From positions 124,001 to 188,000 of the forward strand of contig NZ_JAXCJK010000001.1 of assembly GCF_035181385.1 (NCBI RefSeq): a stretch of 64,000 nt of DNA, in the 5' to 3' direction. Below, piece by piece: positions 34,819 to 43,639 of the stretch. Positions within the stretch are counted from its first letter, which is position 1; each line of letters starts with the position of its first letter. Origin of the DNA: Moraxella sp035181385. GTDB taxonomy: Bacteria; Pseudomonadota; Gammaproteobacteria; Pseudomonadales; Moraxellaceae. A program made the translations under genes and the position numbers. The notes below the pieces were generated by a model. That model ran no database searches, was not told the DNA's origin, and saw only the letters and a program-made list of their open reading frames with translations.

Positions 34819-36734
34819 ATTTCATTATCCATCAAGGGTGTGCTAAGCCGTGAGCGTTGTGGGCTAATTTTATGAAGTAATTCGCCACTGATGGGCAAAA
34901 TTTCATCACAAATCATGCCAGCTAAAATTTCTCCACATAATGGTGCAAAAGTAAAGCCTTTGGATCCCATGCCGTATATGGTGTAAATATGTGTATCAAT
35001 TTTTCCAACAATAGGGTGGTAGTCGGGTGTTTGTGCTCGAATGCCAGCTCGTCCTTTTAGGGCATTTGTTGATAAGTTAAGTTTTTTGGTAATGTGTGGC
35101 AAGCTGTGTGTTAATTTACTGATATTAAATTTGTGTTCGTCTACGGTGATGTTGGTGTTGGTGCAGTTGCGTACAAAGCTGGCACCGATCAGAAATTGTT
35201 TTGTGTCGCCTTCATCAAACTTGGCACAATAGCCATCATACTTAATGGGGTGATTTGGTAGGCTGTTAAAAGTATCGTCATCAACCGACAGCCATGAGAC
35301 CTGCCCACGGATTTTGCGTGGATTAAATAGATTGTCGTGCAACATATGACTTTGATGGCCTGATGAAATGATGGCCCTATCTGCCATGAGTTTGTCGTTA
35401 TCGCCTAATAATATAATGCCATCATCATTGTGTACGATTGATTGCACAGCAAATTTTTGCCATGAAATCAATGGATGGCAAAGTATGGCTTCTGCCAGCT
35501 TTTTTGGGTTAATCAAGCCTGCTTGTGGGACAAATGCGTGAATGGCTTGGTTGGGATAAATTGGTTTGATTTCATGAATCAGCTGGTTGGGGTAGGGTGC
35601 GATGAGTGTGTGTAATTTGTCATAGCTTTTTTGTGTGGGAAGTAAAAAATCCACCACACCAAGTGGTGCGTACACATCGGCCAGTTGATTAAGTTTGTGA
35701 TACACCCGTGTTGCGTATAAAAACGACACGGTTGATAGATGGTGTGCTGCTTGTTCAATAAGTGATAATTTAGGGGCGAACATGGCCCTAGGGTTGCCTG
35801 ATGCACCCGATGGCGGTGTGTTTTTGTCAAGCAAAGTTACCTTTATGCCTCGTTGTGCTAAGGCATATGCACTACACAGCCCTGATACACCTGCACCAAT
35901 GATGGCAATGTGTGCTAGATTGTTGTTCTTAACATCATCACGGCTGCATATGGTTTGTGCCAACATTTGACCTGTGAGCATTTCACGCTTGTGTCCAAAT
36001 CCTTTTTTCTTAGCCATGACAAAACCTGCCACCTGCAAGCCACGCCGCACAAACCCTGCCGAAGTGAAAGTGGCCAGTGTGGCATGATCTGCTGACAATT
36101 TTTTGATTGTATCAAATAACTCATCTGACCACAGCTCGCTATTTTTACTGGGGGCAAAACCATCTAAAAACCAAGCGTTAACTTTTGGGGTGGGGTTGGG
36201 ATTTATACTGCGACTTTGATGAATGATCTGAAAACTGGTCAATGCATCACCAAACCACAAATCAAGTACCACATCATTACGCACATAAAGTCGATGACAG
36301 CCCTCTAAAGGTAGTGGGTACTGATCAATTAGAGCGTTGATGAATTGAGTGATGTCATCGCCATCTTGATTTCGCCAAGAGTCTAATGCTTTTTGTAGGT
36401 CGGATTGTTTTAGGGGGAATTTTTCGGTACTGATAAAATGTAAGCGTGCGGTTTTATTAAGCTTGCCTTGTGTTTTTAGATGATTCCAAAACTTACACAA
36501 AGCAAGAAAATTTAGCCCTGTGCCAAAGCCAGTTTCTGCCACAACAAAGACTTCGTTATCATGGAGTTTTGTTAATCGGCTGGGTAAATCATTGCCTTCA
36601 ATAAAGACATAATGACTTTCATTGAGTCCACCTGCGTGTGAAAAATACACATCATCAAATGTGTCAGAGGTTGGAACGGTGTTACCAAGTTGGTCGGTTT
36701 GCCAGTTGATGATGGCGGTTTGAAGTTGGCTCAT
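34815..36734 (-). CDS. mnmC: Bifunctional tRNA mnm5U biosynthesis enzyme MnmC
   Basis: A 639-residue two-domain enzyme finishing 5-methylaminomethyl-2-thiouridine at tRNA U34. The N-terminal methyltransferase domain has DDVYFSHAGGLNESHYVFI and ETGFGTGLNFLAL near residue 70, with VNAWFLDGFAPSKN. The C-terminal FAD oxidase domain starts with IIGAGVSGLCSAYALA near 276 and has GASGNPRAMFAPKLS and the late GMGSKGFTFAP. The ATG at 36734 (MSQLQTAIINW) is preferred; the upstream in-frame extension to 36809 overlaps another gene. It sits downstream of the YciI and coiled-coil genes. Confidence 0.95.
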   Translation of the reverse strand: MSQLQTAIINWQTDQLGNTVPTSDTFDDVYFSHAGGLNESHYVFIEGNDLPSRLTKLHDNEVFVVAETGFGTGLNFLALCKFWNHLKTQGKLNKTARLHFISTEKFPLKQSDLQKALDSWRNQDGDDITQFINALIDQYPLPLEGCHRLYVRNDVVLDLWFGDALTSFQIIHQSRSINPNPTPKVNAWFLDGFAPSKNSELWSDELFDTIKKLSADHATLATFTSAGFVRRGLQVAGFVMAKKKGFGHKREMLTGQMLAQTICSRDDVKNNNLAHIAIIGAGVSGLCSAYALAQRGIKVTLLDKNTPPSGASGNPRAMFAPKLSLIEQAAHHLSTVSFLYATRVYHKLNQLADVYAPLGVVDFLLPTQKSYDKLHTLIAPYPNQLIHEIKPIYPNQAIHAFVPQAGLINPKKLAEAILCHPLISWQKFAVQSIVHNDDGIILLGDNDKLMADRAIISSGHQSHMLHDNLFNPRKIRGQVSWLSVDDDTFNSLPNHPIKYDGYCAKFDEGDTKQFLIGASFVRNCTNTNITVDEHKFNISKLTHSLPHITKKLNLSTNALKGRAGIRAQTPDYHPIVGKIDTHIYTIYGMGSKGFTFAPLCGEILAGMICDEILPISGELLHKISPQRSRLSTPLMDNEI

Positions 36735-36754
36735 AATGGGGTGTTTTGATGATT

Positions 36755-37219
36755 CTACCAGCGACTGCGTTGTCCACGCATGGAGATGAATGTACCAGCC
36801 AGCATGCACAAACCAATCGTTATCAGCACTGTCATTGCACCGTACAAATATAGCTGTCCGCTACGCTCATGGGTTAGGACATTGACCTGTGTTGTTAAGT
36901 CATTGACACGGCGTTCCAGTTCAGCATTTTTGATGAGTAATTCAGCATTGGCATGAGACAGACTGCCATCATTGGGGGCGGCAATTTCTTCAATGCTTGG
37001 TATGCCTACATCTTGTAACTTGGAGGTGTTGGTAGCATTTTGGTTGCTAAGATTTTCCTGTGATACATTTTGTGTTTCTTGTGCTTCTTGAGTTTTTGTG
37101 TCCTGAACAGTCATCTTGTCAGTGTCGGTTGGCTGTACAGCCATAGTAGGGGCTGACCAAGCTGGTATGGTAAAAAATGAGCATATTAGTAATAAAAAAA
37201 AGGCGAATCTTTGCATCAT
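36755..37219 (-). CDS. Exported coiled-coil protein with C-terminal membrane anchor, function unknown
   Basis: A 154-residue protein that I do not recognise. It has an N-terminal signal peptide (FFLLLICSFFTIPAWSA), then a Gln/Thr/Asn-rich linker, a heptad-like segment (NAELLIKNAELERRVNDLTT) and one transmembrane helix (LYGAMTVLITIGLCMLAGTF) followed by the basic end RGQRSRW. The layout recalls the C-terminal part of YgiM-like SH3 proteins, but no SH3 domain is present. Its ATG overlaps the yciI-like stop by 4 bp, and mnmC starts 20 bp after its end, so the three form an operon. Confidence 0.8.
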   Translation of the reverse strand: MMQRFAFFLLLICSFFTIPAWSAPTMAVQPTDTDKMTVQDTKTQEAQETQNVSQENLSNQNATNTSKLQDVGIPSIEEIAAPNDGSLSHANAELLIKNAELERRVNDLTTQVNVLTHERSGQLYLYGAMTVLITIGLCMLAGTFISMRGQRSRW

Positions 37220-37518
37220 GAGTCCATTTTTGGCAAGGCTTGAATGAAGGGCTTAATGTCTACATGGCTATACACGCCACCATGTAGGTAGGGCTCGTCA
37301 TTCACCCATGCCTGCGCTTGTGCCAAATCGTCAAAATGTGCGATGATCAGACTGCCACTCATTGTAGGTTCGTTGTGTGCAATTGGTGTTGGCCCTGCAA
37401 TGACAAGACGATTTTGGGCGTGTAGAGCATTCAGACGCTCAATGTGTGCAGGGCGAATCTCGGTGCGTTTTGAGGTGCTGTCGGCGACATCGTGTCCAAT
37501 GATGGCAAATAAAGGCAT
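37216..37518 (-). CDS. YciI-family protein
   Basis: A 100-residue YciI-like (DGPF/YCII fold) protein. FAIIGHDVADS, RPAHIERLNALHAQNRLVIAG, SLIIAHFDDLAQAQAWVNDEP and YSHVDIKPF follow the family pattern, with a putative catalytic His-Asp pair at the start. Its cellular role is unknown. It lies 52 bp downstream of yciB, as the E. coli yci genes are also neighbours. It overlaps the following gene by ATGA. A good TCAAGGAGAA site precedes the ATG. Confidence 0.87.
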   Translation of the reverse strand: MPLFAIIGHDVADSTSKRTEIRPAHIERLNALHAQNRLVIAGPTPIAHNEPTMSGSLIIAHFDDLAQAQAWVNDEPYLHGGVYSHVDIKPFIQALPKMDS

Positions 37519-37570
37519 GATTTTCTCCTTGAGCTGTGATTATAAAATGAACAGGGTGTAAAACTTGATT

Positions 37571-38191
37571 TTATTTCTTTGCTTCGTCTAGGCGAATGTT
37601 TTTTCTGAGTGCGTAAAACATACCCATCATAAAAATTATCATCACAATCATATCACCAAAAGCGGTAAATTCACCCCAATATTTTCCGTTCATCAATACA
37701 AAAGCGAAAAAGGCGTGCAAACTTGCCATCAGTCCAAAAAAACCTACCCATGACCAATGTAATTTTTGCCAGCCACTTGCTGATAATTCAAAAACAGGTG
37801 AGAAAAATTTTTGAATGGCAGACTCTTTATTCTTTAAAAATAGTGGTGATGATGCCAAACCAACAGCAAAACCTAGGTTGATTAACACAGCTTTTAGACG
37901 AATATAAAAATCATCTCGTAATGCTAAGGTCAGTCCACCAAAAATAATCGTCATCAATAGTACAAAAATTTGCTGTTTTTCTAGGCGAAATCTTTGATTG
38001 ATGAACAAAAACCCATACACCATGAGTGTTGCAAGACTAAGCCCCAAGGTTGCAACGATGATGTGGTTATTCGTTGTTGCACCAGTTAGACCAAAAAGGT
38101 CAAGCAATGGGTGATTGGGATTGGTTTCACCTGTGGTTTTGTACAGATAAAAAAAGACAATCAGTGGAATATAGTCAAGTATGGCTTTCAT
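37571..38191 (-). CDS. yciB: Inner-membrane septation protein YciB (IspA/IspZ family)
   Basis: A 206-residue polytopic membrane protein. The opening MKAILDYIPLIVFFYLYK matches MKQFLDFLPLVVFF of E. coli YciB. NQRFRLEKQQIFVLLMTIIFGGLTLALRD, WVGFFGLMASLHAFFAF and WGEFTAFG near the C-terminus are also conserved. YciB affects cell-envelope synthesis and division by contacting the elongasome. The ATG at 38191 is preferred over an upstream GTG at 38215. It heads a run with yciI and the coiled-coil gene on the minus strand. Confidence 0.92.
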   Translation of the reverse strand: MKAILDYIPLIVFFYLYKTTGETNPNHPLLDLFGLTGATTNNHIIVATLGLSLATLMVYGFLFINQRFRLEKQQIFVLLMTIIFGGLTLALRDDFYIRLKAVLINLGFAVGLASSPLFLKNKESAIQKFFSPVFELSASGWQKLHWSWVGFFGLMASLHAFFAFVLMNGKYWGEFTAFGDMIVMIIFMMGMFYALRKNIRLDEAKK

Positions 38192-38275
38192 GAATTGGCA
38201 GACAATAAAAAACACATAGTTTAAAATAAAATGAATAAAAATAAAACCAAAATTTTTAAAATGACCATCAAAAAC

Positions 38276-38307
38276 AAAAAATAGCCCAATTTTGAGCTAT
38301 TTTTTTA
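38276..38307 (-). terminator. Rho-independent terminator of ppa
   Basis: AAAAAATAGC on the plus strand pairs with GCTATTTTTTT across a 10-base loop; on the minus strand it ends in a T run (ATTTTTTG), 16 bp after the ppa stop. Confidence 0.82.
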
Positions 38308-38322
38308 TGATGGATCAAAAAG

Positions 38323-38853
38323 TTATTTCTCATTCCAGCGTTTTTGGCTTTCAATAATGACCGCTTTTGCTTCATCAACATCAAAAAATCCCTCAACCTT
38401 AGTGGTGCCAGCTTTTTTCAAATCTTTATAATGGTTGAAATGAAATTCTAGCTGTTTGATGAATTGTTTTGGTAGGTCTGCCAATGAGTGATAGGCATTG
38501 CCATTATTACGATCATCTGCTGGCACAACGATGATTTTATCGTCCACTTCACCATCGTCTACAAACTTCATGACACCAATAACTCTGGCTTTTAAGAAAA
38601 TGCCAGTAGTCAAAGGCTGTTCGGTTAGAATTAGGGCGTCTAGCTCATCACCGTCTTCGTCTAGAGTTTGGGGGATAAAGCCATAGTTGCAGGGTTTGGC
38701 AAAAGCAATTGGTTCAACACGGTCAAGCTCAAAGCATGCCAATTTACGATTCCACTCAATTTTATGGTTTGAGCCTGCTGGTATTTCCACAACAACATTG
38801 ATGATACCGCCATCTACATCGCCTGCGTCCAAAATTTGGTTAAAATCTGCCAT
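38323..38853 (-). CDS. ppa: Inorganic pyrophosphatase (family I)
   Basis: A 176-residue cytoplasmic Mg-dependent enzyme that hydrolyses PPi and pulls biosynthetic reactions forward. Active-site blocks are VVEIPAGSNHKIEW, PCNYGFIPQTLDEDGDELDALI with the metal-binding Asp cluster, RVIGVMKFVDDGEVDDKII, and HHY-like HFNHYKDLK. Ends KRW as in the family. The ATG at 38853 has GGAG 8 bp upstream; the TTG at 38865 lies in that site. Confidence 0.96.
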   Translation of the reverse strand: MADFNQILDAGDVDGGIINVVVEIPAGSNHKIEWNRKLACFELDRVEPIAFAKPCNYGFIPQTLDEDGDELDALILTEQPLTTGIFLKARVIGVMKFVDDGEVDDKIIVVPADDRNNGNAYHSLADLPKQFIKQLEFHFNHYKDLKKAGTTKVEGFFDVDEAKAVIIESQKRWNEK

Positions 38854-39030
38854 AATGTGCTCCAATTTAAGTAGACTGCTTGTAAAATCGGTCGTCTTGT
38901 TTGTGGTAAGCGTGTTGTACCATAAAAAGCTGGCTCTTTGATGAGATACAAACAGACGGCTTTTGGTTTTTTTTATGATTTTACAAGAGCTTTGGTGAAT
39001 GAATTTAAAAAAAACCGCACCATTGTAATA

Positions 39031-39768
39031 TTAAATCTTGCGAAGTGCAATCGTTCCTTGATGCCTGCTGTAAATATTTTGAACAAATTTTTGAATGAAT
39101 GCGTGCGTATCGTCAGCGGTAAATTTGCCAAAACTGGATAATTTCACCATATTCATACCAGCATAGCCACAAGGATTGATGGCGTTAAAGGCGGTTAAAT
39201 CATTGGTTAAATTTATCGCAACACCATGATAGCTATGTCCTTGCTTGATTTTGAAGCCCAAAGATGCAATTTTGCCAAGCATATCGCCTGCGTGATTATA
39301 GACATATACTCCAGGGGCATCTCGACGAGCTTTGGCAGTCAAGTTGCTTGGCAGATATTCATGTACAACATCTTCAATCGCTTGCTCGGCATGACTGACC
39401 AAATCTCTTACACCCATGCCAAGCTGGTGCAAATCCCATAACCAATAAACCACAAGCTGTCCTTTGCCATGCCAAGTAACCTGACCGCCTCGGTCGGTCT
39501 TGATGATGGGCGTGTCTGTTTTATGTAAGATATGTTCTTCTTTACCTGCTTGGCCGAGTGTATAGACATCTTGATGTTCTACAATCCACAGCTCATTGGG
39601 TGTGAGCTTGCCATTTTTTTTGTCATCAATGCGTGCTAAAACTTGCGATAGCATTGCGTCATGTGTGGCGTTATACTCAGCATCATTGCAAATAAAAATA
39701 CGCAAATCGTTCCATTGCTCTTGGATATCTAGTGTGGACAAATTTAAGGAAGTGATGGGTGTTGTCAT
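39031..39768 (-). CDS. lipB: Octanoyl-ACP:protein N-octanoyltransferase LipB
   Basis: A 245-residue enzyme that moves octanoyl from ACP to lipoyl domains. The signature RGGQVTWHGKGQLVVYWL, the catalytic lysine in GKIASLGFKI, the HGVAINLTNDL block and the catalytic cysteine in NPCGYAGM are all present. Some residues precede the usual start, giving a slightly extended N-terminus (E. coli LipB is 213). lipA is not adjacent. It is monocistronic, and the 177-bp gap to ppa contains no clear terminator. Confidence 0.95.
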   Translation of the reverse strand: MTTPITSLNLSTLDIQEQWNDLRIFICNDAEYNATHDAMLSQVLARIDDKKNGKLTPNELWIVEHQDVYTLGQAGKEEHILHKTDTPIIKTDRGGQVTWHGKGQLVVYWLWDLHQLGMGVRDLVSHAEQAIEDVVHEYLPSNLTAKARRDAPGVYVYNHAGDMLGKIASLGFKIKQGHSYHGVAINLTNDLTAFNAINPCGYAGMNMVKLSSFGKFTADDTHAFIQKFVQNIYSRHQGTIALRKI

Positions 39769-40039
39769 GATGATGAACTGCTGTAATAAGAGTAATAAAG
39801 AAATGCTTTATTGTACCCTTAAATTGAGAATTTTTTAAGTTGTTTGTTGGGATTTTGTTAAATTGCCAGCAAATTGCCATACGGTTTTTAGAATTTTAGG
39901 CAATTTTTTAAGAAAAGTTTTTATAGCTTTCAGCATTTGAGTGGCATTATTTTGTAACATTTTTCCAAAGACGATGCAAAAATTGTTATTTTTCGGTATG
40001 ATAGAGCAACCTTATTGTGATAATTTGGACAAAAAAATC

Positions 40040-41251
40040 ATGCAAACCACGCCCATTATTACTTCATTGCTTGATAATGATTTGTATAAGTTTACCATGC
40101 TTCAAGCGATGCTGCACCAATTTCCGCAGACGCATGGCGTGTACCGATTTCGCTGTCGCAACAATGAAGAGACGGCCTACCCCCTTGCTTGGATTAAGGA
40201 CGATTTAGAAACACAACTGGATTATTTGTGTGAGCTTCAATTTTCTCAAGATGAGCTCAGCTATCTGCGTGGATTGAGATTTATTAAATCTGATTTTGTT
40301 GATTATTTAGAATTATTCAAGCTAAAACGCCGTTTTATTAAAGTATCGGTTGATGGTGATGATCACCTAAATATTGATATTGAAGGCCCAATGATTCAGG
40401 CAATGTTTTTTGAGATTTTTGTTTTAAGTATCATCAATGAGCTTTACTATGTGCGTTTGCACAATGATGATGTTTTGCAAGAGGGTCAAAGGCGTCTTTG
40501 TGAAAAAGTGCAAACACTCCAGCACTACGAAATGCTTCAACGCTCAGATTTGACAAACCCACCCTTTGCGGTGGCGGATTTTGGTACGCGTCGCCGTTAT
40601 TCTAAAGACTGGCATTATCATGTGGTGCGTATATTAACCAAAGCTTCGCCTGAAATTTTTCGTGGCACAAGCAATGTGTATTTGGCCAAAGAGTTGGGCA
40701 TTACACCGATTGGCACGATGGCACATGAATTCATGCAGGCTTTTCAGGCATTGGATGTACGACTAAGAGACAGTCAAAAGGCAGCTCTTGAAAGCTGGGT
40801 GCGTGAATATCGTGGTGATTTGGGTATTGCCTTGACTGATGTTGTGGGTATGGACGCTTTTTTAAAAGACTTTGATTTATATTTTGCCAAACTTTTTGAT
40901 GGTTTGCGTCATGATTCTGGAGATCCGTACGAGTGGGGGGATAAAGCGGTTGCTCATTATGAAATGCTAAAAATTGACCCTAAAACCAAGAGTTTGACTT
41001 TTAGTGATGGCTTGACGCTAAAAAAGGCTTGGAGCTTACATCAATATTTTAAAGAACGCATCAAGACAGGCTTTGGCATTGGCACAAATTTAACCAATGA
41101 TATGGGGTTGACGCAGTTAAATATTGTCTTAAAATTGGTGCAATGCAATGGTCAACCAGTCGCTAAGTTATCTGACAGTCCAGGCAAAACGATGATTGAT
41201 GATGATACTTATTTGGCATATCTAAGACAAGTATTTGATATCAAGGATTGA
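40040..41251 (+). CDS. pncB: Nicotinate phosphoribosyltransferase
   Basis: A 403-residue enzyme of NAD salvage that makes nicotinate mononucleotide from nicotinate, PRPP and ATP. The start PIITSLLDNDLYKFTMLQAM, the FGTRRRYS motif, IGTMAHEFMQAFQ with the phosphorylated histidine near residue 228, and the SDGL segment late in the chain are diagnostic. The ATG at 40040 (MQTTPIITS) is chosen over an earlier in-frame start at 39941, which would add 33 poorly conserved residues. It is monocistronic. Confidence 0.95.
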   Translation: MQTTPIITSLLDNDLYKFTMLQAMLHQFPQTHGVYRFRCRNNEETAYPLAWIKDDLETQLDYLCELQFSQDELSYLRGLRFIKSDFVDYLELFKLKRRFIKVSVDGDDHLNIDIEGPMIQAMFFEIFVLSIINELYYVRLHNDDVLQEGQRRLCEKVQTLQHYEMLQRSDLTNPPFAVADFGTRRRYSKDWHYHVVRILTKASPEIFRGTSNVYLAKELGITPIGTMAHEFMQAFQALDVRLRDSQKAALESWVREYRGDLGIALTDVVGMDAFLKDFDLYFAKLFDGLRHDSGDPYEWGDKAVAHYEMLKIDPKTKSLTFSDGLTLKKAWSLHQYFKERIKTGFGIGTNLTNDMGLTQLNIVLKLVQCNGQPVAKLSDSPGKTMIDDDTYLAYLRQVFDIKD

Positions 41252-41360
41252 TGCTAAAAACCTAAGAATTGTTGTATTTCAATAAAAGGCGTATCTTAAA
41301 TGCGTCTTCAATCATTACAATCACCAATCATCATTGCTTTGATGGGTTTTGAGAATTGGT

Positions 41361-41567
41361 TCATTCATCAAGCTTGTCATCAAAGGCTTGTGCCAATGCT
41401 TTTTCTACTGCCAAAATCCGTTCTTGGCAGACCTTATAAGCGGTAATAGATTCTTCAATGGTCTTCACCAAATTATCAATGTCCAGCTCTTCTGTCTGTT
41501 CTAGATTTTCACTATTGGTTTTTAATATGTGATAAGCGTCTTTGAATGTGGTTGGTTTTTTTGCCAT
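41361..41567 (-). CDS. xseB: Exonuclease VII small subunit
   Basis: A 68-residue XseB-type helical protein. TFKDAYHILKTNSENLEQ, LDIDNLVKTIEESITAYKVC and the coiled ERILAVEKALAQAF fit the XseB pattern, with the usual length of about 70-80. XseB joins XseA to degrade single-stranded DNA. xseA is not nearby. It is separate from neighbouring genes on the minus strand. Confidence 0.88.
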   Translation of the reverse strand: MAKKPTTFKDAYHILKTNSENLEQTEELDIDNLVKTIEESITAYKVCQERILAVEKALAQAFDDKLDE

Positions 41568-41742
41568 TGTATTCTCTTACTTTTTTTGTAATCATTAATA
41601 AAAATTTAGAATGCTATTGTAATCGATCATGAGCATTTTGTTAAGAGGGCTGATGAAATGGGTTGATAAACGCACATTAAGCTAATAAGCTCAGATGTGC
41701 ATTTTGTTGATGAAGGCGGTGCTTATTTTTACTATTTACTCA

Positions 41743-43193
41743 TCATCTACCAATATCCAAGCACCAATATTTGGTTACGATGTACTCGTCTATGCCGTAT
41801 TTTGACCCTTCACGCCCAAAACCAGAATCTTTTATGCCACCAAATGGAGCAACTTCTGTAGAAAGCATGCCTGTATTTTGGGCGACCATGCCGTATTCAA
41901 GCTGTTCGGTAACTCGCCATGCACGCGCGTGGTTTTGAGTGTAAAAGTATGCCGCCAGACCGTAGGGTGTGTTGTTTGCTTGTCTGATGACATCGTCTTC
42001 GTCATCAAAAGGGTAAATGGCTGAAATGGGTGCAAAAATTTCTTCGTGGGCGATGCGCATATCATTTGTAATGTCTGTAACAACGGTTGGCAAAAAGCAA
42101 GAATTGTATTTGGCATGGCGTGCACCACCTGTAATGAGTGTAGCACCTTTATCCAGTGCATCTTGCAATAATTCTTGGGTTTTTTTGATTGCAGCATCGT
42201 TGATAAGACAGCTGATGTCTGGGTCATCAAGCCCATTACCCACCGTAAGATTATTGACTTTGGCTGTGAATTTATCCAAAAATTCATCAAAGATATTGCG
42301 TTGTACATAAATTCGGTTTGCACAGACACAAGTTTGCCCTGCGTTGCGATATTTTGATGACAACGCACCATCAATGGCTTTATCAAGGTTGGCATCATCA
42401 AAAATGATGAACGGTGCATTTCCGCCCAGTTCAAGCGATAATTTTTTCAAGGTGCTGGCGGATTGCTCCATCAGTAGCTTACCAACCCGAGTTGAGCCTG
42501 TGAAAGAAAGTTTTTTGATGCGTTTGTCGGTTGTCAATACACCGCCTACAATCTGCGACTCTCCTGTAACAATTTGTAGTACACCTTTGGGAATGCCTGC
42601 CTGCTTGGCCAGTTCACCTAGGGCAAGTGCAGAAAAAGGTGTCTGACTGTCTGGGCGTACGAGCATGGTACAGCCTGCTGCCAGTGCTGGTCAACTTTGC
42701 GTGTCAGCATTGCGGCTGGAAAATTCCACGGTGTGATGGACGCACATACACCAATCGGCTGTTTTAGGACGATGTGGCGTAGGTTGTTGGCTTTGGCAAA
42801 AATAGTGTCGCCATAAATGCGTTTGCCTTCTTCGGCAAACCAGCGTATGAAGCTATTGGCGTAGGTGATTTCGCTTTTTGATTCTTTTAATGGTTTGCCT
42901 TGTTCGGTAGTCATGATGATGGCTAAATCATCAATATGTTCATCAATCAAATTTGCCCATTTGTGTAAAATTTCACCACGCTCATGTGCTGTTTTGCTTG
43001 CCCAGATTTTTTGGGCATCTTGGGTAAATCCGATTGCATCTTTGATTTCATCAGCAGATAGATTGGCAATCACGCCAATTTTTTTGCCATCAAACGGATT
43101 GAATACATCTATTGTTTCACCAGAGTTGGCACATTGCCATTCATTATTGATGAAAGCGGCTTGACGAAATAAAGCGGAATTTTTTAGTTTCAT
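41743..43193 (-). pseudogene. gabD: NAD(P)-dependent succinate-semialdehyde dehydrogenase, frameshifted
   Basis: Together the two parts make a GabD-type aldehyde dehydrogenase of about 483 residues, which turns succinate semialdehyde into succinate. The N-terminal frame (from ATG 43193) runs through TPWNFPAAMLTRK and then turns to nonsense. The second frame (41743-42666) picks up at MLVRPDSQTPFSALALGELA and includes LSLELGGNAP (catalytic Glu) and NAGQTCVCANRI (catalytic Cys). Restoring one C in the plus strand near 42691 would give the expected KVGPALAAGCTMLVRP. Other motifs are intact, so the loss is recent or a read error. No gabT is near. Confidence 0.88.
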
Positions 43194-43474
43194 GTTTCTT
43201 CCTAAATTTACTTTTTAAAGTTGTGATTTAATCTTGATTTCATCTGTGGAAGGGCTTTACTTATTGACTTATTTTTACTACTTATTTACTTCTACTGATG
43301 AATGATTAAAATGATTAAGGTGATATGGCAAGACATCATAAGAATGATAAAACAAAAACAATGAAAAAAGCCATTGTTAATTAATGAAGTAATTAAGTAT
43401 AAACCAAACGCATGATAAAGGTAGGTGTAAAAAGTAAATATTGACCGCAAATTGTAACAGCAGTGCTTAATTAT

Positions 43475-43503
43475 TTTACGATGTGTAACTTTTGTGTTAT
43501 TAT
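43475..43503 (+). promoter_or_regulatory. Candidate sigma-70 promoter before the DASS transporter
   Basis: TTTACG at 43475-43480 and TATTAT at 43498-43503 are exactly 17 bp apart, giving a leader of about 130 nt. The 446-bp gap 43194-43639 otherwise holds only AT-rich sequence and no supported gene. Confidence 0.4.
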
Positions 43504-43639
43504 GGTGTTAAGTTGTGTCTATTGGGTACAAAAAGTGGCATGACTTAATAAAAAATTTGAGATTGGCTTAGACTTGTAAAGTCATGGAAGCTGCTCTATC
43601 TGAGTTTATTTCATGGCTATTTTTTAAAAGGAACTTCAT

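Noticed and set aside
42618..42720. Programmed ribosomal frameshift in gabD
   Set aside because: There is no slippery heptamer or stimulatory structure at the junction, and GabD enzymes are not made this way; mutation or read error is simpler.
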